From positions 1 to 38,740 of the forward strand of contig JAURNN010000007.1 of the NCBI GenBank assembly GCA_030830185.1: a stretch of 38,740 nt of DNA, read 5' to 3'. The notes under the pieces were generated by a model. It searched no databases. It was not told where the DNA came from and saw only the letters and a list, made by a program, of their open reading frames with translations. Shown here in pieces: positions 33,765 to 38,740 of the stretch. Position 1 is the stretch's first letter. Every line of letters starts with the position of its first letter. This DNA comes from Bacillota bacterium. Its GTDB lineage: Bacteria; Bacillota_I; Bacilli_A; Acholeplasmatales; Acholeplasmataceae. A program made the translations under genes and the position numbers.

Positions 33765-34743
33765 TTTCATTGGAGGTGGCGCATGGGGAGCCACACTTGC
33801 ACAAGTTCTTTTAGATAATGGCCATGACGTGATGATTTATGAAATCAATCCGTCACATCGTGCTTTATTAGAAAAACATCAACATCCATTTTTTAAAGTC
33901 ACATTACCATATGGAATCAAAGTAACAGATGATCTCACAAAAGCGCTTGACTTCTCAGAGTATATCATTTTAGCTGTTCCTACAAAGTTTTTTAAAAATT
34001 TAGTTCACGATATTAACAACGTATTAACAACGCCTAAGATCTTCATTAATGTATCGAAAGGATTTATTTTACCTGATTTAATGACGATGAGTCAATATAT
34101 GAACTTACACATGAAAGATAAAGTAAAGCATTATTTTAGTTTGACTGGACCTTCTCACGCTGAAGAAGTGATTGAAAGAAACTTAACATCACTTGTTTGT
34201 TCTGGAGATTCAGTTGAGAGTAGAAAAGAAATTGCACTCGCATTTAATAACCGATACATGAGACTTTATATGTCAGATGACTTAATTGGAAGTGAAGTTG
34301 CAGGTGCGAGTAAAAACGCAATTGCCGTGACTTCCGGTATCTTAACAGCTTTAGAATACGGTGAAAATGCAAGAGCTGCTCTATTAACTAAAGGTTTACA
34401 TGAAATGAAAGCAATTATTTTAGCTTTTGGTGGAAAAGAAGAAACAGCGACTGGACTGACCGGTATTGGTGATTTAATTGTGACTGGATTATCTATGCAT
34501 TCAAGAAATTTCAAGGCAGGTTTAAAGATTGGTCAAGGTATGGAACGTGAATCCATTGAAACGCATGAAAAGCAAACGATTGAAGGATTTTTAACGATTC
34601 AAGCGTTGTATGCGTTTGGAAAACAACATCAACTACACCTACCAATCATTGAAACAGCTTATGAAATTATCTTTAATAAGCGAAAAATCAGTGAAATTAT
34701 TGAAAAAATACTAGATCATCACGTAAAATTAGAACAAAATTAA
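33754..34743 (+). CDS. gpsA: Glycerol-3-phosphate dehydrogenase [NAD(P)+]
   Basis: Reduces dihydroxyacetone phosphate to sn-glycerol 3-phosphate for phospholipid synthesis. In 329 residues: FIGGGAWGATLAQVLLDNGH (Rossmann GxGxxG form), IILAVPTKF, INVSKGF, LTGPSHAEEV, GSEVAGASKNAIAVTSGI with the catalytic Lys in ASKN, and GIGDLIVTG. A Shine-Dalgarno-like GAAGG lies before the ATG. It ends the cmk-rpsA-der-gpsA run; no terminator is seen before the hup promoter. Confidence 0.97.
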   Translation: MTFSFIGGGAWGATLAQVLLDNGHDVMIYEINPSHRALLEKHQHPFFKVTLPYGIKVTDDLTKALDFSEYIILAVPTKFFKNLVHDINNVLTTPKIFINVSKGFILPDLMTMSQYMNLHMKDKVKHYFSLTGPSHAEEVIERNLTSLVCSGDSVESRKEIALAFNNRYMRLYMSDDLIGSEVAGASKNAIAVTSGILTALEYGENARAALLTKGLHEMKAIILAFGGKEETATGLTGIGDLIVTGLSMHSRNFKAGLKIGQGMERESIETHEKQTIEGFLTIQALYAFGKQHQLHLPIIETAYEIIFNKRKISEIIEKILDHHVKLEQN

Positions 34744-34761
34744 AAAAAAAAGGTTCTTATG

Positions 34762-34790
34762 TTGCATTCTTGCCTTAATGGTGCTACAAT
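34762..34790 (+). promoter_or_regulatory. hup promoter
   Basis: TTGCAT (34762-34767), 17-base spacer ending in TGC, TACAAT (34785-34790): a near-consensus -35 with an extended -10, consistent with strong expression of HU. GGGAGG is 7 bases before the ATG. Confidence 0.78.
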
Positions 34791-34817
34791 AAAGGTAAAA
34801 TAAAGGGAGGAAATTCT

Positions 34818-35090
34818 ATGAACAAAACAGAACTCATTGCAGTTTTAGCAAACGAAGCTAAAGTAACACAAAAAGTTGCTGAAGAAGTTTTAAGAGCATT
34901 AACAAATGCTGTCTCTGAAACTTTACAAAGAGGCGAAAAAGTTGTTGTTACAGGTTTTGGTACTTTTGAAGTGAGACATCGTGTTGCACGTCAAGGTAAA
35001 AATCCTCGTACAGGTCAACCAATTACTGTACCTGCACAAAATACACCTGCTTTCAGAGCTGGTAAATTATTAAAAGCAGCAGTTAAATAA
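34818..35090 (+). CDS. hup: DNA-binding protein HU
   Basis: HU bends and compacts DNA as a dimer. The 90 residues are a complete HU: MNKTELIAVLANEAKVTQK at the N-terminus, GEKVVVTGFGTFEVRHR, and the DNA-binding arm RQGKNPRTGQPITVPAQNTPAFRAGKLLK with the intercalating Pro in its usual place. It is a single-gene unit with its own strong promoter and terminator, following gpsA exactly as hbs follows gpsA in Bacillus. Confidence 0.98.
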   Translation: MNKTELIAVLANEAKVTQKVAEEVLRALTNAVSETLQRGEKVVVTGFGTFEVRHRVARQGKNPRTGQPITVPAQNTPAFRAGKLLKAAVK

Positions 35091-35100
35091 TTGATCAAGT

Positions 35101-35132
35101 AAAAAACACACAAGAAATTGTGTGTTTTTTTT
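35101..35132 (+). terminator. hup terminator
   Basis: A 13-bp stem closed by a GAAA tetraloop (CACACAA-GAAA-TTGTGTG core, flanked by A and T runs) followed by Ts. It is one of the strongest terminators here. Confidence 0.95.
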
Positions 35133-35153
35133 ATCTTTTTTTTTATTTTCATA

Positions 35154-35159
35154 TACAAT
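35154..35159 (+). promoter_or_regulatory. -10 element giving a predicted leaderless ankyrin-gene mRNA
   Basis: TACAAT at 35154-35159 puts +1 at 35166, the A of the ATG. There is no TG extension, only a weak TTATCT at -35 (17-base spacer), and no Shine-Dalgarno. The hup terminator shields it from upstream transcription. Confidence 0.5.
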
Positions 35160-35165
35160 AGAATT

Positions 35166-36113
35166 ATGCTTGAACCAATTTTACTTATTAATGATTTGAA
35201 TACATGTTCATTAGATACGATTAAATCGAGATATCGTGATGTACATGCTCAAGATGCAAGTGGTAAATCACTGCTTTTTTATGCAATCCAAACACATCGA
35301 GATGATGTTTTATCAGATTTTGTTTCTCGCGGTACGAGATTATCAGCACGCGATGATCAAGGAGAAACCATTATTTTTGAAGTCATACGCCGAGCACGAT
35401 TTGACTTATTAAAAAAATTAATTGCACTTCAAGTAGATATCAAACAAAGTAATGACTTAGGTCAAACACCGCTTCATATCGCTGCGATGAGTGGACATGT
35501 CGAAATGATTCAATTATTACGAGAAAATTATGCAACACATCAAGTTGATTTATTAGGAAAAAGTCCAATTCATGAAGCAGTTTTAAATGGGAAACTACTG
35601 GCTCTTAAATACTTGATAGAAGAAGATCAACAGTCCGTCTTTATTTTGACACATGACCGACTCAATTTATTACATTATGGTGTGATGACTTCTAATGTTG
35701 ATATGATTTCATATTTAATTGATTGTGATGTTGATATCAACGGACTTACAAGAGATTATGATACTCCACTTCATATTGCAGTAAGACATCAAAATACAGA
35801 TGCCATACAACAATTACTGAGTCATTTTGCATTTATGGATATCATGAATAAATACAAAGTGACACCAGAAGATGAAGCACACGATTTTCAAGACATAAAA
35901 AATCTCTTTACTGAGTATAAATTTATGCCTACTTACGAAAATCATCTCGCGAATTATCAAAAAATTTTAGCAGTACTCAATCGAGATAAAAAAAAATATT
36001 TAAAGCTTATATCACTGAAAGATCAAGATCCATTGGATCGATATCAAAAAAAAGCACATGATTATATCATGCACTATCAATTTCAATCGTTGTTTAAATT
36101 CGAAAGCTCGTAA
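35166..36113 (+). CDS. Ankyrin-repeat protein
   Basis: From 35166 the protein has 315 residues. Residues ~29-245 form about six ankyrin repeats: DASGKSLLFYAIQTHRDDVL, DDQGETIIFEVIRRARFDLL, NDLGQTPLHIAAMSGHVEMI (near consensus), DLLGKSPIHEAVLNGKLLAL, THDRLNLLHYGVMTSNVDMI and TRDYDTPLHIAVRHQNTDAI. The last ~70 residues are a charged helical tail without a known domain. No signal peptide or membrane segment, so it is presumably a cytosolic protein-binding scaffold; the partner is unknown. The track's longer start (35118) lies within the hup terminator and is wrong. Its 3' end overlaps the oppositely coded GH17 gene by 31 bases. Confidence 0.85.
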   Translation: MLEPILLINDLNTCSLDTIKSRYRDVHAQDASGKSLLFYAIQTHRDDVLSDFVSRGTRLSARDDQGETIIFEVIRRARFDLLKKLIALQVDIKQSNDLGQTPLHIAAMSGHVEMIQLLRENYATHQVDLLGKSPIHEAVLNGKLLALKYLIEEDQQSVFILTHDRLNLLHYGVMTSNVDMISYLIDCDVDINGLTRDYDTPLHIAVRHQNTDAIQQLLSHFAFMDIMNKYKVTPEDEAHDFQDIKNLFTEYKFMPTYENHLANYQKILAVLNRDKKKYLKLISLKDQDPLDRYQKKAHDYIMHYQFQSLFKFESS

Positions 36114-37012
36114 AAGGGCTTTTCTTTTTGCCATTTTTTAGGTGTTCTATCTTCATTGAAAATACCCCAATGTTTTTCTTGTTCCTCGGTATTACTAGAA
36201 CCTTTCCATGTTTCATCATAAGCTTCAAATAAGTAAGCAAGCATATTCTCTTCTTTTAAATGTTGATACACAGCATCTAAATAGATGGCTTGGTTTTCTT
36301 CTGTTGCTTCACTAATAATCATTTGATGATTGGCTTGTGTTGCCCAACCAAATTCAGTAATAATGACAGGTTTATTAAAAAACGTTTCTTTAGCTTCTTT
36401 GATATCTTGTTTTGTTTTTTTAATCGCTTCATCTAAAGGAAGACTCTGCCACTGAGGATAAGAGTGAATACTAATAAAATCAACGACTTCACCAAGTTTT
36501 TTATTTTGTAACCAAAAATATTGACCTTCACAAAATGTGATCGGAACGTCTATGTTTTGACGTACATAATGAACATGATCAATTAACGCTTGTTCAGGCA
36601 TTAAATTGGGATGCCAATCTGAAGTGTTTTCATTGCCTACTGAAACTGCAAAAACAATGTCTTTATAGGTTGTAGCTAATTCAATCATCTCATCAAGTTG
36701 TTGATAATTTGTACGTTTGTTATGTTCAATTTCTTCTTTTGAGTAACGACCACCAAAATGACAATTAGGGTTATCTAACTCACCCTTTGGTTCAACGCCA
36801 AGCATGATTTTTAAATCAATATCATGATTGATAATGAGTTTACAAACTTGCTTAACATGAAAAGAAGTATCATACATACGAATGTGTTTCACAAATGTTT
36901 GTAAGTGTTTTAGATCTTCTAAAACGTCTTGATCAGTTGGATACATTTGTTTTCTTGGACTTTGACCTTCTCGATATCCCGAATAGCAAATTGCTGGTTG
37001 AAAGTGATACAT
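36083..37012 (-). CDS. GH17-type glycoside hydrolase (beta-1,3-glucanase-like), cytosolic
   Basis: The 309 residues have the glycoside hydrolase family 17 pattern on a TIM-barrel scaffold: ICYSGYREGQSP at the N-terminus, VKHIRMYDTSFHVKQV, LKIMLGVEPKGE, FAVSVGNENTSDW (proton donor Glu128), FISIHSYPQW, VIITEFGWATQ (nucleophile Glu220) and LFEAYDETWKGSSNTEEQEKHWGIF at the C-terminus. That family cleaves or rearranges beta-1,3-glucans. There is no signal peptide or anchor, so it should act inside the cell on an imported or internal sugar. AGGAGG 5 bases before the ATG overlaps the stop of the upstream protease gene, so the two form an operon. Substrate not determined. Confidence 0.82.
   Translation of the reverse strand: MYHFQPAICYSGYREGQSPRKQMYPTDQDVLEDLKHLQTFVKHIRMYDTSFHVKQVCKLIINHDIDLKIMLGVEPKGELDNPNCHFGGRYSKEEIEHNKRTNYQQLDEMIELATTYKDIVFAVSVGNENTSDWHPNLMPEQALIDHVHYVRQNIDVPITFCEGQYFWLQNKKLGEVVDFISIHSYPQWQSLPLDEAIKKTKQDIKEAKETFFNKPVIITEFGWATQANHQMIISEATEENQAIYLDAVYQHLKEENMLAYLFEAYDETWKGSSNTEEQEKHWGIFNEDRTPKKWQKEKPFYELSNLNND
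36102..36129 (+). terminator. Possible terminator of the ankyrin gene
   Basis: An 8-bp stem with two G-U pairs (GAAAGCTC with GGGCTTTT), 6-base loop holding part of the stop codon, then CTTTTT. It lies inside the 3' end of the convergent GH17 gene. Weaker than the other terminators here. Confidence 0.45.
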
Positions 37013-37020
37013 GTCGCCTC

Positions 37021-38112
37021 CTAAAAAATAAGTAATATCGATATAATTGAAATCAAATTTGTGAGCATATGTACAACGGTCACAACAAATAAATTTTTGT
37101 TTTGTTTTGTATAGATGTAACCAAATACAAATCCCATGACAACATAAGGGATGATATTGATGAGTAAATCAGTAAAAGTAGGTTCAGCTAAAACATGAAT
37201 GAGACCAAATGTTAAAGAAGAAACGATGACAGCAATTTTTTGATTGGAGATGATTCCAAAAAATGCTTTTCTGAAAATTAACTCTTCGACAATAGGACCT
37301 AAAATAACTGCAGAAACAATCATTAAGATCGCACCATTTCCTTGAAGAGATTCCATGATAATGGTTTGATTGACAGCCTCTACTTGCTCTCTACCAGTTA
37401 CTAAATAAACAAATTGCGATAAAACGTTCGCGAATATATTTCCAGCGAGTACATATAAATATCCTGAAATGATGAGTCCAACCCATTTAGCTTGATAAGA
37501 TTTAGCGTCTTGAATATCTTTTATTAAATATGGTCTTAATAAGAAAAACAAAACAGGAAATAATAATAGATAAACAATAAAATTAATGATACTATTTGTA
37601 AATGATGTAAAGGTAAGATAGTCATTGATTTGAATTGTTTCTATCACATCATATCCTAGTAATTCTTCAGGAATCAATGATTTCTGGGTTGCCACATCTA
37701 TCGTACTTAATTCTAAGGCAGAAACGATATAGGTAGGAAGTATATTAGGAACACCATCAACATCAATAAAGTCATCAAAGTCTTGATAGACAATCATAAA
37801 ATAAGAATCATTAAATGGGTATGTAGTATACTTAACAAAATCTGAAATAATGGCGTTAGGCAAAACAACAACCAAATTTTCATATTGATCAAATAAACGA
37901 TCTACCTCAACTTGAGGTGTAATGGTTTCTTTGAGTGAAGGGATTGACGTATCTCCTAATTGATCAAATAATATAAAAATAAAAGAAGCTATTATCAACA
38001 TCACAAAAAAATAATACCCTATTGATAAAATAAAGCGACTTTTATTGACAAGATTGGAATGATGTTCTTCATGTGTAGTTTTAAATAGTTCTGAAAAGTT
38101 TAGTTGACTCAT
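37021..38112 (-). CDS. CPBP-family (CAAX-like) intramembrane protease
   Basis: A polytopic membrane protein of 363 residues. The CPBP motifs are in the C-terminal half: GPIVEELIFRKAFFG (EExxxR, ~270-284), TFGLIHVLAE (FxxxH) and VVTVVHMLTNLI (HxxxN). The N-terminal part has a membrane helix at ~27-50, an extracytoplasmic stretch of ~120 residues (70-175) and further helices, more than the minimal domain. Bacterial members act in prenyl-protein cleavage, bacteriocin immunity or regulated proteolysis; which applies here is open. AGGAG lies 6 bases before the ATG. Confidence 0.87.
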   Translation of the reverse strand: MSQLNFSELFKTTHEEHHSNLVNKSRFILSIGYYFFVMLIIASFIFILFDQLGDTSIPSLKETITPQVEVDRLFDQYENLVVVLPNAIISDFVKYTTYPFNDSYFMIVYQDFDDFIDVDGVPNILPTYIVSALELSTIDVATQKSLIPEELLGYDVIETIQINDYLTFTSFTNSIINFIVYLLLFPVLFFLLRPYLIKDIQDAKSYQAKWVGLIISGYLYVLAGNIFANVLSQFVYLVTGREQVEAVNQTIIMESLQGNGAILMIVSAVILGPIVEELIFRKAFFGIISNQKIAVIVSSLTFGLIHVLAEPTFTDLLINIIPYVVMGFVFGYIYTKQNKNLFVVTVVHMLTNLISIISILLIF

Positions 38113-38129
38113 GGGTAACTCCTATCCAT

Positions 38130-38135
38130 ATTATA
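38130..38135 (-). promoter_or_regulatory. -10 element of the CPBP-GH17 operon
   Basis: On the minus strand a perfect TATAAT, about 17 bases before the ATG, without a good -35. The 82-base gap to rdgB holds this and the divergent rdgB promoter, nothing else. Confidence 0.5.
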
Positions 38136-38173
38136 ACAAAATTATACACATAATATAGTTTGACTCATGATTA

Positions 38174-38182
38174 TGATAAAAT
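38174..38182 (+). promoter_or_regulatory. Probable extended -10 promoter for rdgB
   Basis: TGATAAAAT at 38174-38182. Predicted +1 is near 38189, only about 6 bases before the ATG, with no Shine-Dalgarno. A TTGACT at 38160 is too close to pair with it; with TATTGT at 38182 it would have a 16-base spacer and put +1 at the ATG. Confidence 0.45.
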
Positions 38183-38194
38183 ATTGTTAGTCAT

Positions 38195-38740
38195 ATGGAA
38201 AAGAAAATTATCATTGCAACTCAAAACTTAGGAAAACTTAAAGAATTTGAAATCGCACTTTCATCTTTTTTCGATACTTTTCTTTCGTTAAAATCATTCA
38301 ATGATCAAGATGAAGTAGAAGAAAATGGGATGACTTATCAAGAAAATGCCCACTTAAAAGCTATTTATTTTTATGAAAAATACCATTTACCTGTCATTGC
38401 AGATGATTCTGGATTAGAAGTCTCATCATTAAACAATTATCCAGGTATATACTCAGCTAGAATTGGTGAAAATGATGAAAAAAGACGAAAAATCATCTTA
38501 AATAAGTTAGATGGTAATTCTTCAAGAGATGCAAACATGATTACACATCTTACATATATGGATGACACAGGAATGTATGATTTTGAAGCACGAGTAGAAG
38601 GTAAGATTAGTCTTGAAGAAGAAGGCGATCAAGGGTTTGGCTATGATCGTATTTTCATACCCAAAGGGTATTCAAACACATTTTCATGCATGCAGCCTAA
38701 TGAGAAATTAAATGTATCGCATCGCGGGAACGCAATTCAA
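38195..38740 (+). CDS. rdgB: XTP/dITP (non-canonical purine NTP) pyrophosphatase, cut at the window end
   Basis: Absent from the ORF track because no stop is reached. Removes ITP, dITP and XTP from the nucleotide pool. The 182 residues visible contain KIIIATQNLGKLKEFE (substrate-binding TxNxxK), ENGMTYQENAHLKA (YxENAxxKA), VIADDSGLEVSSLNNYPGIYSARIGE (DDSGL; PG-x-YSAR), GFGYDRIFIPKGYSNTF and SHRGNAI at the very edge. This is nearly the whole ~195-residue protein. It reads away from the CPBP-GH17 operon. Confidence 0.95.
   Translation, partial: MEKKIIIATQNLGKLKEFEIALSSFFDTFLSLKSFNDQDEVEENGMTYQENAHLKAIYFYEKYHLPVIADDSGLEVSSLNNYPGIYSARIGENDEKRRKIILNKLDGNSSRDANMITHLTYMDDTGMYDFEARVEGKISLEEEGDQGFGYDRIFIPKGYSNTFSCMQPNEKLNVSHRGNAIQ

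Noticed and set aside
34266-34514. 82-residue minus-strand ORF inside gpsA
   Set aside because: It is antisense to the conserved GpsA catalytic region, with no ribosome binding site.

Overview
The window looks like a chromosomal housekeeping segment from a wall-less, AT-rich member of the Mollicutes/Tenericutes that uses the standard genetic code. UGA is a real stop here: rnr, alaS, mutL, rluB and rsfS all end in TGA, and tryptophans are TGG. That argues against Mycoplasma/Spiroplasma and for an Acholeplasma-like lineage (Acholeplasmatales or a relative such as Izemoplasmatales; genus not resolvable from sequence alone). Gene order is a compressed version of the Bacillus arrangement. Several gene blocks keep Bacillus order, but some members are not at their usual places; one of them, mltG, acts only on the cell wall. 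There are no tRNA or rRNA genes, CRISPR arrays or insertion sequences, and no gene-free stretch over 300 bases. The longest gaps are about 80-150 bases and hold promoters and terminators.

Layout. 1-3.5 kb: 3' end of eno, then rnr-smpB-(ElaA-like GNAT). 3.5-10.6 kb: alaS-ruvX-yrzB-like-O-methyltransferase-YgjP-like metallopeptidase-greA-yqeG-yqeK-rsfS-yqeM-like, nearly all overlapping by a few bases and closed by a terminator on the yqeM stop codon. 10.6-14.8 kb: comEA-comEC (DNA uptake), holA and a DEDDh exonuclease. 14.8-15.1 kb: rpsT on the minus strand. 15.2-16.8 kb: pgsA-recA. 16.85-17.5 kb: an unknown minus-strand membrane-anchored protein. 17.6-21.5 kb: rny-ymdB-miaB. 21.6-29 kb: an unknown membrane protein, then mutS-mutL-miaA-aroK-aroQ. 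29-34.7 kb: efp, rluB, cmk-rpsA-der-gpsA. 34.8-35.1 kb: hup. 35.2-36.1 kb: an ankyrin-repeat protein. 36.1-38.1 kb, minus strand: a CPBP (CAAX-like) membrane protease followed by a cytosolic GH17-type glycoside hydrolase. 38.2 kb to the end: rdgB, cut by the window edge.

How it works together: RNA turnover and ribosome rescue (rnr, smpB, rny, ymdB), translation and its fidelity (alaS, miaB, miaA, efp, rpsA, der, rsfS, rluB, rpsT), DNA replication, repair and uptake (holA, exonuclease, recA, mutS, mutL, comEA, comEC, hup, ruvX, rdgB), lipid precursors (pgsA, gpsA) and a small shikimate pair (aroK, aroQ).

The most interesting structure is in expression signals. Many promoters carry an extended -10 (TGnTATAAT-like) with little -35. 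For holA, rluB and the ankyrin gene the predicted +1 falls exactly on the A of the ATG and there is no Shine-Dalgarno, so these look like leaderless mRNAs. Other points are the methyltransferase start overprinted on the acidic tail of the yrzB-like gene, a membrane protein with apparent SAP/Rho-N-like repeats between miaB and mutS, and the ankyrin / GH17 / CPBP accessory cluster. I did not find a clear new defence or mobile system.
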